Below, in pieces: positions 44,396 through 52,786 of a DNA stretch of 64,000 nt (position 1 is the stretch's first letter; the number at the start of each line of letters is the position of its first letter). The position numbers were made by a program, and so were the translations under genes. The stretch comes from Streptomyces graminofaciens (GTDB lineage Bacteria > Actinomycetota > Actinomycetes > Streptomycetales > Streptomycetaceae). The stretch is taken from the NCBI RefSeq assembly GCF_030294945.1, contig NZ_AP018448.1:5114001-5178000 (forward strand). Reading direction: 5' to 3'. The notes below the pieces were generated by a model, which worked only from the letters and a program-made list of their open reading frames with translations, searched no databases and had not been told where the DNA came from.

Positions 44396-44643
44396 GGAGT
44401 GCCTCCTCGTGAGTGCGCAGATCCGCGCTGTGCTCCAGCGCCGGGGCGCTGTTCCTTTACCGGCCAATATCGGGGGAAAGGGGGCACAGTGCATGTTTGC
44501 GCGGGCCGTACGAGTGGGCGGGAGGGGGCTCAGGGTGGAGTGGCGGGCCGGGGTGGGGTGGTGGGTTGGAGTGGAGCGGCGGCTTCCGGCGGGGGACTCG
44601 GAGGCAGCGACGACTTCCGGTGGAGCGGCGGGCTCAGGGTGGG
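44396..44643. promoter_or_regulatory. Upstream region of oligopeptide operon 1
   Basis: About 250 bases between the helix-turn-helix gene and the binding protein start, both on the minus strand. The segment is GC-rich with a short AT-rich window (44462-44472, CCAATATCGGG) that may belong to the operon promoter. No gene is visible. Confidence 0.35.
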
Positions 44644-45195
44644 TCAGCGGGGAAGGTGAAGGCGGGAGAGAGAGGTGGGGCGGGTGCCGCCGTTCCGCCA
44701 TGAGTAGGGTGCGCCGCCTGCGGGGCGCGGGGAAGGGACACCACTTGCCGGGCGCGGGCGGGACACGCCATCTGCCGGGCGCGGGGAGGGCACCCCGCCC
44801 GCCGGGCGCGGAGACGGTAGGCCGCCCGCCGGGCGCGGAGACGGTAGGCCGCCTGCCGGACGCTGCGACGGTACGCCGCCGACGGTACCGACCGGCCCCC
44901 GCACGGACTGCGGTCGCGGCGCCCTGAAGGCCACCTGGACCGCGCCGGACGGCGACAGGGAGATCAGCAGGTTCGACTCCATGGCCTCCGCGAGCCGCTC
45001 CAGCGAGGGCAGGGTCGGTACGCCCCTGCCGTGCTCGAGCCGGGACAGGGCGCCCTGGCTCATACCGGCCCGCGACGCGAGGTTCTCCTGCGTGAGGCCC
45101 ATTTCCAGGCGCCGGGCGCGCACAGCCGCACCGAAGGACTCGGACAGCCCGCCCACGGGCTCGACATTGCGATCGCGATCCGACGGAACAGTCAT
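44644..45195 (-). CDS. XRE-family helix-turn-helix regulator with PSPRPAGG repeat tail
   Basis: This 183 aa protein has an XRE helix-turn-helix at about 20-75 (FGAAVRARRLEMGLTQENLASRAGMSQGALSRLEHGRGVPTLPSLERLAEAM) and a short beta strand (LLISLSPSGAVQVAF). The tail (100-165) is made of about seven 9-residue repeats around GGLPSPRPA. The DNA-binding part is normal; the tail is disordered and unusual. GGGGAGAG precedes the ATG at 45195. It lies upstream of, and on the same strand as, oligopeptide operon 1, so it is a candidate regulator of it. Confidence 0.85.
   Translation of the reverse strand: MTVPSDRDRNVEPVGGLSESFGAAVRARRLEMGLTQENLASRAGMSQGALSRLEHGRGVPTLPSLERLAEAMESNLLISLSPSGAVQVAFRAPRPQSVRGPVGTVGGVPSQRPAGGLPSPRPAGGLPSPRPAGGVPSPRPADGVSRPRPASGVPSPRPAGGAPYSWRNGGTRPTSLSRLHLPR
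44710..44905. repeat. 27-bp tandem repeats inside the XRE gene
   Basis: Units of about 27 bp around GCCGGGCGCGGAGACGGTAG recur roughly seven times with small changes and encode the GG(L/V)PSPRPA repeats of the regulator tail. The period is a multiple of three, so copy-number change would keep the frame. Confidence 0.7.
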
Positions 45196-45280
45196 GCCGC
45201 ACTCTCCCCGTTGCCAACGAATGACCCGGCCGAAACCGGCTGCACCCCGGTGACGTGCACCGACGCCCAGAAGACAACCG

Positions 45281-45359
45281 AACGACCTTCAACGGTTCCG
45301 CGATCGGGAAAGTTTCACGAGGAGGTTCGTTCATATCGCGAACTGCATGAACGACCTTC
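45281..45359. promoter_or_regulatory. Candidate operator cluster upstream of the XRE gene
   Basis: AACGACCTTC occurs twice (45281-45290 and 45350-45359). CGTTCAT (45328-45334) and ATGAACG (45347-45353) form an inverted repeat around a 12-base centre. These repeats lie 85-165 bases before the XRE start, in a region without a gene (45196-45696), and fit binding by a homodimeric regulator, possibly the XRE protein itself. Confidence 0.45.
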
Positions 45360-45696
45360 GTGAGAGATGCGACACATTACGCGGAGCAGAGATCAGGCCA
45401 TCCACCACAAGGCGGACACCGCCCTCTCTCCCCATGCACCCCTTTGGGCGTTTTACCCTCATCGGCCGACCCCTTGTCAAGAGCCGCGTGGCGCTTCGCA
45501 CAAATGTACTCCGCTTGCCAACCCACCGCGGCCTGATCACTCTTGGCGCATCGTCAGCCGGACGGCAGGTCAGTCACCGCCTCTGGTCGACGAGTTGGCG
45601 CGGTCCACGCCTCCCAAACCACACCCGAGCCGTCGATGACGACTCAACCTCAGTCATGTCCAAGTGACCTGACCGACCGAAGGGAATCCGAACCCC
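45360..45696. other. Upstream region of the 45697 secreted protein gene
   Basis: This stretch of over 300 bases has lower GC than its neighbours and contains no gene I can support. It should contain the promoter of the secreted protein gene; a TTGTCA at 45474-45479 is a possible -35, but no matching -10 is clear. The ribosome binding site GAAGGGAA lies before 45697. Confidence 0.35.
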
Positions 45697-46236
45697 ATGA
45701 GGAAAATCGCAGGCTCGGCGATCGCGTCCGTCATCGTGGCGGGCGGCCTGGTCGGCCTCAGCGGCACGCCCGCCTTCGCCGGCTGCGCTCCGGACCGGGG
45801 TACCGGCTACACCATCTTCGCCAAGTCGACGGTGTACAAGGCGACCAACCTCAAGAGCGACTGGGTCTTCGACAAGACGAAGCCGACCATCTCGTACAAC
45901 GAGAACAAGACGAGCACCGTGAGCGCCAGCGGCACAGCGGGCGTCGAGGCCGAGGCCGGTGTCATCTTCGCCAAGGCCAGCACGTCGTTCAGCGTGACCG
46001 TGGGCGGCGAGTGGTCGAAGGGCTCGAGCTGGAACTACGAGCTGCCGGCGGAGAACAAGCCGGGCAAGACCAAGGTCCGCATGGTCATGTACCACGAGGC
46101 GAAGAAGTTCAAGACCCGGAAGTACACCTGGACTCTGGGCGGCAACTGCAAGACCACGAAGAAGACCAAGTGGACGAAGACGTTCGTCGCCCCGGTGAAG
46201 CGCAACAACAACGTCTGGGGCCTGGAGTACAAGTAG
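45697..46236 (+). CDS. Small secreted beta-rich protein, possible aerolysin-like fold
   Basis: This 179 aa precursor has a signal peptide (SAIASVIVAGGLVGLSGTPAFA, cut near 28) and then a Thr/Ser/Lys-rich mature protein. It contains alternating strands (NENKTSTVSASGTAGVEAEAGVIFAKASTSFSVTVGGEW) followed by SSWNYELP and two cysteines (GCAP near 29, GNCK near 149). The alternating pattern and the W(S/T)-Y-x-LP element recall the beta-hairpin region of aerolysin/ETX-type pore formers; this is inference. The gene at 55827 looks like a distant paralogue. Solitary gene with terminator. Confidence 0.65.
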   Translation: MRKIAGSAIASVIVAGGLVGLSGTPAFAGCAPDRGTGYTIFAKSTVYKATNLKSDWVFDKTKPTISYNENKTSTVSASGTAGVEAEAGVIFAKASTSFSVTVGGEWSKGSSWNYELPAENKPGKTKVRMVMYHEAKKFKTRKYTWTLGGNCKTTKKTKWTKTFVAPVKRNNNVWGLEYK

Positions 46237-46271
46237 GCACACGTCACACGGCCTTCGAGCCGCCCCTGTGA

Positions 46272-46310
46272 GACGGCCCGCCGGAGGTGGCACACCCCGG
46301 GCGGGCCGTC
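46272..46310. terminator. Terminator hairpin
   Basis: GACGGCCCGCC (46272-46282) pairs with GGCGGGCCGTC (46300-46310), 11 bp. It lies between the convergent secreted protein and VOC genes. Confidence 0.8.
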
Positions 46311-46316
46311 CGCGGT

Positions 46317-46712
46317 TCACCCCGACTCGCCCCGCTCCACACAGAATTCGTTGCCCTCGGGATCCGCGAGGAGAACCCAGCCCCCACCGTCGGGACGCGT
46401 GTGGTCCGCGACGAGCCGGGCCCCGAGCCCGAGCGCCCGCTCGACCTCCTCGGCCCGGGTGCGCCCGTTCGGCTTCAGGTCGAAGTGCACCCGGTTCTTC
46501 ACCGTCTTGCCCTCGGGCACCTGGATGAAGAGCAGCCTCGGCCCACCGGCCGGGTCCGCGATCACCGCCGCCGGGTCCCCCGGCTTGTCGTCCTCGTCCA
46601 GCGGACGACCGAGCAACCGACTCCAGAAGAGCCCGACGTAGTACGGGTCACCGGTGGTGTCGAAGGTGATGCTGTGGATGGAGGGGTGGGCTGTCGGATG
46701 TGCGGGGTGCAT
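46317..46712 (-). CDS. VOC superfamily (glyoxalase/bleomycin-resistance-like) protein
   Basis: This 131 aa protein has the paired beta-alpha-beta-beta-beta units of the VOC fold: ITFDTTGDPYYVGLFWSRLLGRPL at the start and KNRVHFDLKPNG ... GGGWVLLADPEGNEFCVE at the end. The His in VHFDL and the Glu in NEFCVE lie where metal ligands are found. Substrate is unknown; such single-domain actinomycete proteins range from dioxygenases to inactive binders. ATG at 46712 begins at the fold; no good ribosome binding site is seen. Confidence 0.82.
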   Translation of the reverse strand: MHPAHPTAHPSIHSITFDTTGDPYYVGLFWSRLLGRPLDEDDKPGDPAAVIADPAGGPRLLFIQVPEGKTVKNRVHFDLKPNGRTRAEEVERALGLGARLVADHTRPDGGGWVLLADPEGNEFCVERGESG

Positions 46713-46864
46713 TGGGCTGCCAGAGCTCAACAGAAGCCTCCATGGGCTGGGTTGTGGTCGCCGGGAGCCTTCCTGACCCCGGCCCGCGTGTCGACCGATT
46801 AACCACCGAGCACACCGTTCCCGGCCACCGAATCCACCTCGAAACCGTCGGTGCTGAAAACAGC

Positions 46865-46898
46865 GGTTCCCGGCACCGGAGGGCCGGTGCCGGGAACC
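46865..46898. terminator. Terminator of oligopeptide operon 2
   Basis: GGTTCCCGGCACCGG (46865-46879) and CCGGTGCCGGGAACC (46884-46898) form a 15-bp perfect stem with a 4-base loop, 22 bases after the stop of the last operon gene (minus strand). Confidence 0.9.
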
Positions 46899-46919
46899 CA
46901 TTGACGCATGCGTCGCGGA

Positions 46920-48068
46920 TCAGGCCGCGTGGACCACGTCCTTCTCCTCCGCGAAATGGCAGGCCGACTCGTGCGCGGCCGGAGTGTCGACGTCCCGGAA
47001 GACCTCGGGGATCGCCAGCAGAGGGATCTCCTCCGCGCACTTGTCCTGCGCCTTCCAGCAACGGGTGCGGAAGCGGCAGCCCGAGGGCGGGTTGGCCGGG
47101 GACGGAACGTCGCCGGTGAGGATGATCCGCTCGCGGTTCGCGCGGACCTCCGGATCCGGCACCGGGACCGCCGACAGCAGCGCCTGCGTGTAGGGGTGCG
47201 TCGGGTGGTCGTAGATCTGCTCGTCCGTGCCGATCTCCGCCATCTTGCCGAGGTACATGACCCCGACCCGGTCGGAGATGTGCCGCACGATCGACAGGTC
47301 GTGCGCGATGAAGAGGTAGGAGAGGTTGAACTCGTCCTGCAGCCGCTCCATCAGGTTGATGACCTGGGCCTGGACCGACACGTCCAGCGCGGACACCGGC
47401 TCGTCGCAGATGATGATCTCCGGGTTGAGCGCGAGGCCGCGGGCGATGCCGATGCGCTGGCGCTGACCGCCGGAGAACTGGTGCGGGTAGCGGTTGATGT
47501 ACTCCGGGTTGAGGCCGACGACGTCCAGGAGGTCCTGGACCTTGCGCCGCCGGTCGCCCTTCGGGGCCACCTCGGGGTGGATCTCGAAGGGCTCCCCGAT
47601 GATGTCGCCGACCGTCATACGCGGGTTGAGCGAGGTGTACGGGTCCTGGAACACCATCTGGATGTTGCGGCGTACCGCCTTCAGCGCGCGGCCGGACAGC
47701 TTGGTGATGTCCTGGCCCTTGTAGAAGACCTCGCCGGCGGTGGCCCGCTCCAGCGTCATCAGCAGCTTGGCGACGGTGGACTTGCCACAGCCGGACTCGC
47801 CGACGATACCGAGGGTCTCGCCCTGGTAGAGGTCGAAGGAGATGCCGTCGACGGCCTTGACCGCGCCGATCTGCTTCTTGAACAGGATGCCCTGGGTCAG
47901 CGGGAAGTGCTTGACCAGGTTGCGCACCTGGAGGATCGGCTCGCCGCGCTCGACGGGCGCCTCGATGGCGGCTACGGCCTCCGCCTCGGAGTGCGCGTCG
48001 ACGACATCCACCTCGGAGACGTTCGGCGTGGCGTCCTGCGGCTCGTCGTTCTTGCTGAGCTCAGCCAT
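46920..48068 (-). CDS. Oligopeptide ABC transporter ATPase, OppF type (operon 2)
   Basis: This 382 aa paralogue of the gene at 38654 has Walker [10 protein letters not shown], signature [17 protein letters not shown], Walker [13 protein letters not shown] (Cys where the paralogue has Ala) and the terminal [14 protein letters not shown] set. The N-terminal 45 residues are acidic and specific to this copy. A 173-bp stretch is identical to operon 1 while the flanks differ. Start overlaps the OppD stop by 8 bases. Confidence 0.92.
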   Translation of the reverse strand: MAELSKNDEPQDATPNVSEVDVVDAHSEAEAVAAIEAPVERGEPILQVRNLVKHFPLTQGILFKKQIGAVKAVDGISFDLYQGETLGIVGESGCGKSTVAKLLMTLERATAGEVFYKGQDITKLSGRALKAVRRNIQMVFQDPYTSLNPRMTVGDIIGEPFEIHPEVAPKGDRRRKVQDLLDVVGLNPEYINRYPHQFSGGQRQRIGIARGLALNPEIIICDEPVSALDVSVQAQVINLMERLQDEFNLSYLFIAHDLSIVRHISDRVGVMYLGKMAEIGTDEQIYDHPTHPYTQALLSAVPVPDPEVRANRERIILTGDVPSPANPPSGCRFRTRCWKAQDKCAEEIPLLAIPEVFRDVDTPAAHESACHFAEEKDVVHAA

Positions 48069-49119
48069 GGAGCGTCTCCTTCCAGAAGTGGCAGGCGCTG
48101 CCGCGGCCGGCCAGTTCGCCGCCGTCCCGCTCGGTCACCGGGAGCAGTGCCGGAATCTCCGTACGGCAGATGTCCTGTGCCTGGGGGCAGCGCGGGTTGA
48201 AGGCGCAACCGGCTGGCACATGCAGCAGGTTGGGCGGCAGCCCCTTGATCGCGTACAGCTCCTGGCCCTTCTGGTCCAGGCGCGGGATCGAGTCCAGCAG
48301 GCCCTTGGTGTACGGGTGCGCCGGCTTCTTGTAGATCTCATGGACCGGGGCGAGCTCGACGATCCGGCCCGCGTACATCACCGCGATCTTGTCGGCGACG
48401 TCGGCGACGACACCCAGGTCGTGGGTGATGAGGATCAGGCCCATGTTGTACTCGCGCTGAAGCTCGGCGAGCAGATCCATGACCTGGGCCTGCACCGTCA
48501 CGTCGAGGGCCGTGGTGGGCTCGTCGGCGATGATCAGGTCGGGTTCGAGGGCCAGCGCCATGGCGATCATGATGCGCTGGCGCATACCGCCGGAGAACTG
48601 ATGCGGGTAGTCGTTGATCCGCGCCGCGGCGGCGGGGATCTTGACCTTGTCCATCAGTTCGATCGCTTTGGCCTTGGCATCCTTCTTGGAGAGGCCCTGG
48701 TGGACGCGGAACATCTCGCCGAGCTGGTAGCCCACGCTGAGCACCGGGTTCAGCGAGCTGAGCGCGTCCTGGAAGATCATGGCGATCCTGGTGCCGCGGA
48801 GCTTCCGCCGCTCCTCGCCCGACATCTTGAGCATGTCCTGGCCGCGGAAGAGGATCTCGCCCTGCGGGATCTTCGCCGGGGGCATGTCCAGGATGCCCAT
48901 GATCGCCTGCGCTGTCACGGACTTGCCGGAGCCCGACTCGCCGAGCACGGCGAGCGTCTCGCCCGCGCTCACGCTGTAGTTCACTCCGTTGACGGCCTTG
49001 GCCACTCCGTCACGGGTGTGGAACTCCACGTGCAGGTCCCGGACCTCTAGCAGCGGGGCGTTGTCGTCGTCATGCCCGCGGGGCGCGGGGACGGCGTCGG
49101 TGTTGTCGATGATGGTCAA
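48061..49119 (-). CDS. Oligopeptide ABC transporter ATPase, OppD type (operon 2)
   Basis: This 352 aa protein has Walker [10 protein letters not shown], signature [17 protein letters not shown], Walker [17 protein letters not shown] and C-terminal [14 protein letters not shown]. It has an extra N-terminal stretch ([21 protein letters not shown]) compared with operon 1. It powers peptide import with the OppF-type partner. It starts 12 bases after the permease stop. Confidence 0.92.
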   Translation of the reverse strand: MTIIDNTDAVPAPRGHDDDNAPLLEVRDLHVEFHTRDGVAKAVNGVNYSVSAGETLAVLGESGSGKSVTAQAIMGILDMPPAKIPQGEILFRGQDMLKMSGEERRKLRGTRIAMIFQDALSSLNPVLSVGYQLGEMFRVHQGLSKKDAKAKAIELMDKVKIPAAAARINDYPHQFSGGMRQRIMIAMALALEPDLIIADEPTTALDVTVQAQVMDLLAELQREYNMGLILITHDLGVVADVADKIAVMYAGRIVELAPVHEIYKKPAHPYTKGLLDSIPRLDQKGQELYAIKGLPPNLLHVPAGCAFNPRCPQAQDICRTEIPALLPVTERDGGELAGRGSACHFWKETLHG

Positions 49120-49131
49120 CGTACGCCCTCC

Positions 49132-50103
49132 TCAGCGCAGCTTGGGGTCGAGGGCGTCGCGCACCGCGTCGCCGAGCATGATGAACGCGAGCACGGTCAG
49201 CGACAGCATGGCCGCCGGGAAGAACAGCACGTGCGGTGCGTTGCGGATGACCTTGGCAGCCGACGAGATGTCCATGCCCCACGACACGGTCGGGTCGGCC
49301 AGGCCGATGCCCAGGAAGGAGAGCGTGGCCTCGGTCGAGATGTAGACGCCCAGAGAGATGGTCGCGACGACGATCACCGGGGCGATGGCGTTCGGCAGGA
49401 TGTGCCGGGCCAGGATGCGCGTGGTGCTCGCACCGAGCGCCTTGGCGGCGTGCACATAGTCCGCCTGCTTGTTGGTGATCACCGCGCCGCGCATGACGCG
49501 GGCCACCTGGGTCCAGCCCAGGAAGGACATCGCGAGGATGACGACGATGATCGAGCGCGTCTCGAAGGAGTTGAGCACGATGAGGGCGCCGAGCAGGAAC
49601 GGGATGCCGAAGAAGATGTCGGTGATCCGGGAGAGAAGCGAGTCGATCCAGCCGCCGAAGTAGCCGGCGAGCATACCGATGAAGCCGCCGACGACCGTGG
49701 TGAGCACGGTGACGCCCACACCGACGAGGATCGACGCGCGGGCGCCGAAGACGAGCCGGGTGTAGATGGATCGTCCCTGACCGTCGTAGCCCAGCCACTC
49801 CGGGGAGAACCAGTGGCTGAGCTCCGGCTCGCCGAGGTAGTGCTGGGACAGGTCGGCGTCGCGGGGGTCGCCGCTGGAGAAGAGGCCGGGGAAGGCCGCG
49901 ATGATCAGCAGCAGCAGGATCAGCGCCGCGGAGACGATGAAGTACGGGTTGCGCCGCAGATCTCGCCATGCGTTCGACCAGAGGCTGGCGGGCTTGTCCT
50001 TGCGCGCGGGTTCCTGAGCCGGTGTCCCCTGCGTGGGAATCTCGACGTCCGCGGCTGCCGTCTTGATCGCGTCCTTGGCCGCGTCCTTGGTCACGTCAGG
50101 CAT
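49132..50103 (-). CDS. Oligopeptide ABC transporter permease, OppC type (operon 2)
   Basis: This 323 aa protein has an N-terminal cytoplasmic leader of Lys/Ala type, helix PYFIVSAALILLLLIIAAFPGLF, a long extracytoplasmic loop (LYLGEP-like, SHWFSPEWLGYDGQG) and the EAA loop DYVHAAKALGASTTRILARHILPNAIAP. The ATG at 50103 overlaps the OppB stop by 8 bases. It forms the channel with the OppB-type subunit. Confidence 0.92.
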   Translation of the reverse strand: MPDVTKDAAKDAIKTAAADVEIPTQGTPAQEPARKDKPASLWSNAWRDLRRNPYFIVSAALILLLLIIAAFPGLFSSGDPRDADLSQHYLGEPELSHWFSPEWLGYDGQGRSIYTRLVFGARASILVGVGVTVLTTVVGGFIGMLAGYFGGWIDSLLSRITDIFFGIPFLLGALIVLNSFETRSIIVVILAMSFLGWTQVARVMRGAVITNKQADYVHAAKALGASTTRILARHILPNAIAPVIVVATISLGVYISTEATLSFLGIGLADPTVSWGMDISSAAKVIRNAPHVLFFPAAMLSLTVLAFIMLGDAVRDALDPKLR

Positions 50104-51025
50104 AACGGATCCTCGGGTCCAGAACCGCGTAGAGCAGGTCGATGAGCAGGCTGGCCAGCATGTACACCAGCACCAGGATGGTGACGATGCCGACGATCGT
50201 GGCGCCCTCACGCCGGAACAGCGCGGTGTAGAGGGCGTTGCCGACACCGGGCACGTTGAAGATGCCCTCGGTGACGACCGCTCCCGACATCAGGGCGCCG
50301 ATGTCCGTTCCGAGGTAGGTGACCACGGGGATCAGCGAGTTGCGCATCAGGTGGACACCGACGACACGGCGGCGCGGCAGGCCCTTGGCCACGGCCGTGC
50401 GCATGTAGTCGGAGCGCAGGTTCTCGGCGATCGAGGTACGGGTCAGCCGCGCCACATACGCGAGTGAGAGTGAGCCCAGGACGACCCCGGGCAGGATCAA
50501 CTCGTTCCAGTTCTCGGCGTTCTGCACATTGGGCGAGACCCAGCCCAGGTTGAACGAGAAGACTTGACGCAGGATGAACGCCAGGACGAAGACCGGAACG
50601 GAGAGCACGAGCAGGGTGAAGACCAGCACGAGACTGTCCGCAGTCCGGCCTGCCTTCAAGCCCGCGAGGATGCCGAGGGCGACGCCGACGACGAGCTCGA
50701 AGACGAAAGCGACCGTGGCGAGCCGGATCGTCGTGGGGAAGACCCGACCGATTTCCTCCGAGACAGGCCTGCCCGCGAAGGTGTCGCCGAAGTCGAAGTG
50801 GAAGAGGATGCCGTTCATGTAGTCGACGTACTGCTTCCACAGCGGCTGGTCGAGGCCGTACTTGTGACGCAGCGCGGCGACGGTGGCCGCATCGGCTCCC
50901 CTGTCGCCGAACATCGCCCGGACCGGGTCACCGGGCAGCGCGTACACCATAAGGAAGATGAGCAATGTGGTCCCGATGAAGACCGGGATCATCTGGAGCA
51001 GTCGTCGTGCGACATAGCGCCCCAT
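50096..51025 (-). CDS. Oligopeptide ABC transporter permease, OppB type (operon 2)
   Basis: This 309 aa protein has six helices, starting GRYVARRLLQMIPVFIGTTLLIFLMV, with EAA loop DYMRTAVAKGLPRRRVVGVHLMRNSLIP. It lacks the cysteine pair of the operon 1 loop (GDRGADAATVAALRHKYGLDQP instead). A 126-base gap with a strong hairpin separates it from the binding protein gene upstream. Confidence 0.92.
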   Translation of the reverse strand: MGRYVARRLLQMIPVFIGTTLLIFLMVYALPGDPVRAMFGDRGADAATVAALRHKYGLDQPLWKQYVDYMNGILFHFDFGDTFAGRPVSEEIGRVFPTTIRLATVAFVFELVVGVALGILAGLKAGRTADSLVLVFTLLVLSVPVFVLAFILRQVFSFNLGWVSPNVQNAENWNELILPGVVLGSLSLAYVARLTRTSIAENLRSDYMRTAVAKGLPRRRVVGVHLMRNSLIPVVTYLGTDIGALMSGAVVTEGIFNVPGVGNALYTALFRREGATIVGIVTILVLVYMLASLLIDLLYAVLDPRIRYA

Positions 51026-51097
51026 CGTGCCTCCGTCTCAGGTCGGTGAAACACGTGGCCGCAGATCCCCCCGGGCAATGCGACCACGCACTTGGAG

Positions 51098-51130
51098 GGC
51101 GGCACCGCGAAGTGGTTTCGCGGTGCCGCC
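51098..51130 (-). terminator. Internal attenuator hairpin of oligopeptide operon 2
   Basis: GGCGGCACCGCGA (51098-51110) pairs with TCGCGGTGCCGCC (51118-51130), and the stem continues outward through CTTGGAG/CTCCAAG with a one-base bulge. It lies after the binding protein stop and before the permeases, a usual place for partial termination that keeps the binding protein more abundant. Confidence 0.75.
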
Positions 51131-51151
51131 TCTCCAAGTAGCCGACGATCG

Positions 51152-52786
51152 TTACTTCTTGACTTCGATCTCGTTGAGGATCGGGTCACCGGCCTGGTTG
51201 AACTTCACGTTCTGCACGTTGTTCGAGTAGCCCGAGTTGACCTTGTAGTACCAGAGCGGGATGGACGGCATGTCGTCGACCAGCGACTTCTCGGCCTGCT
51301 GGTAGAGCTCCGCCGACTTCTCGATGGTGGGCGCCGCGTCGGCCTCCTTCACCAGCTTGTCGAACGCCTTGTTCGAGTAGCCGCTGGTGTTGCCGGCCAC
51401 ACCGGTGCCGTAGAGGTCACGGAGGAAGTTGCCGTTGAACGGGTAGTCGAGCACCCAGCCACCGCGGTACATCGACTTGACCTCGTGGGCGTCGCGCGCC
51501 TTGAGGTCGGTCTGGAAGTCGGCCTTGGAGTCGCCGGTGCACTCGACACCGGTGGCCTTGCGGATGCTGCCGCAGACCGCCTCGACCCACTCGCCGTGGC
51601 CGCCGTCGGCGTTGAACTGGATGCTGATCTTGTTGCCGGGGACACCGCCACCGGCCTTGATCAGCTTCTTGGCCTCGGCCGGGTTGTACGTGGTGACGTC
51701 ACCGGCGGCACCGGCCTTGAAGCCGAGGACGCCCTGGGCGACCCAGCCGGTGGCCGGCGTACGGGTCTTCTGGAGGACCGTGTCGGTGATCGTCTTACGG
51801 TCGATCGCCATCGACAGGCCCTGCAGGACGCGGTTGTCGATGTTCTTCCACTGCTTGGTGTAGAAGGCAGGGACGATGGACTGGACGGCCGAGTAGTCCT
51901 GGTCGACCGCGCGGTCGCCGAGGTCGCTCTTGTAGTTCGCGAGGCTCGTGGCCGGCACCTGGCGGATGACGTCGACCTTGTCGGAGAGCAGGTCGGCGTA
52001 GGAGGCGTCGGGGCCGGTGTAGTTCTTGAAGAGCACGCCGCCGTTCTTGGGCTTGTTCGGGCCCTTGTAGCCGGCGTACGTCTTGACCTCGATCGACTTC
52101 TTGTGGTCCCACTTGACGAACTCGTAGGGGCCGTTGCCGACCGGCTTCTCGCCGTAGCCCTTCGGGTCCTTGAAGAAGCCGGACGGGAGCGGCGCGAAGA
52201 CGTTGTACGCGAGCTTGTACTCGAAGTACGCGAGCGGCGCGCTCAGGGTGATGGTGAAGGTGCTGTCGTCGACGACCTTCAGGCCGGACATGGCGTCCTT
52301 CTTGGCCTTGCCCTTCTCCGGGTGGACGTCGGCGTAGCCCTCGATGTCGGAGAACCAGGAGGCGTTGGTCTGGTTGTTCGCGATGTTCGCGGCCCAGTTC
52401 CACGCGTCCACGTAGGACTTGGAGGTGACCGCCTCGCCGTTGTGGAACTTCCAGCCCGACTTGAGCTTGACGGTCCACACCTTGGAGTCCTTCGTGGTGA
52501 TGGACTCGGCGTTGGTGTAAGTGATCTTGCCGCTGCCGGGCTCGTAGTCGACGAGAGTGTCGAAGATCGAGGTGATCACGTCGGAGCCGTAGCTCTCCAT
52601 CGTGTTCGCGGGCTGCAGAGGGTTCTGCGGCTCACCACTCTCGAACGTCACAATGCCCTTGGGGTTGACGGCGCCCTTGTCGTTGCCGCCGTCGTCCCCC
52701 TTGTCACTGCCACCACCACAAGCGGTCACGCTCAGCGCCACGACCGCGGCTATCGCCACCCACTTGGCGCTCTTCGCACCCCGCAT
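51152..52786 (-). CDS. Oligopeptide-binding lipoprotein (SBP family 5, operon 2)
   Basis: This 544 aa precursor has signal RGAKSAKWVAIAAVVALSVTACGGG with lipobox SVTAC and a Gly/Asp linker. The mature family 5 protein has FESGEPQNPLQPANTMESYG, SGWKFHNGEAVTSKSYVDAWNW, LSMAIDRKTI and IPLWYYKVNSGY. It delivers peptides to the permeases encoded downstream. By position next to typA this operon could correspond to the Streptomyces bldK region, but its gene order (binding protein first, then two permeases) should be compared before using that name. GAGGAGG precedes the ATG at 52786. Confidence 0.92.
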   Translation of the reverse strand: MRGAKSAKWVAIAAVVALSVTACGGGSDKGDDGGNDKGAVNPKGIVTFESGEPQNPLQPANTMESYGSDVITSIFDTLVDYEPGSGKITYTNAESITTKDSKVWTVKLKSGWKFHNGEAVTSKSYVDAWNWAANIANNQTNASWFSDIEGYADVHPEKGKAKKDAMSGLKVVDDSTFTITLSAPLAYFEYKLAYNVFAPLPSGFFKDPKGYGEKPVGNGPYEFVKWDHKKSIEVKTYAGYKGPNKPKNGGVLFKNYTGPDASYADLLSDKVDVIRQVPATSLANYKSDLGDRAVDQDYSAVQSIVPAFYTKQWKNIDNRVLQGLSMAIDRKTITDTVLQKTRTPATGWVAQGVLGFKAGAAGDVTTYNPAEAKKLIKAGGGVPGNKISIQFNADGGHGEWVEAVCGSIRKATGVECTGDSKADFQTDLKARDAHEVKSMYRGGWVLDYPFNGNFLRDLYGTGVAGNTSGYSNKAFDKLVKEADAAPTIEKSAELYQQAEKSLVDDMPSIPLWYYKVNSGYSNNVQNVKFNQAGDPILNEIEVKK

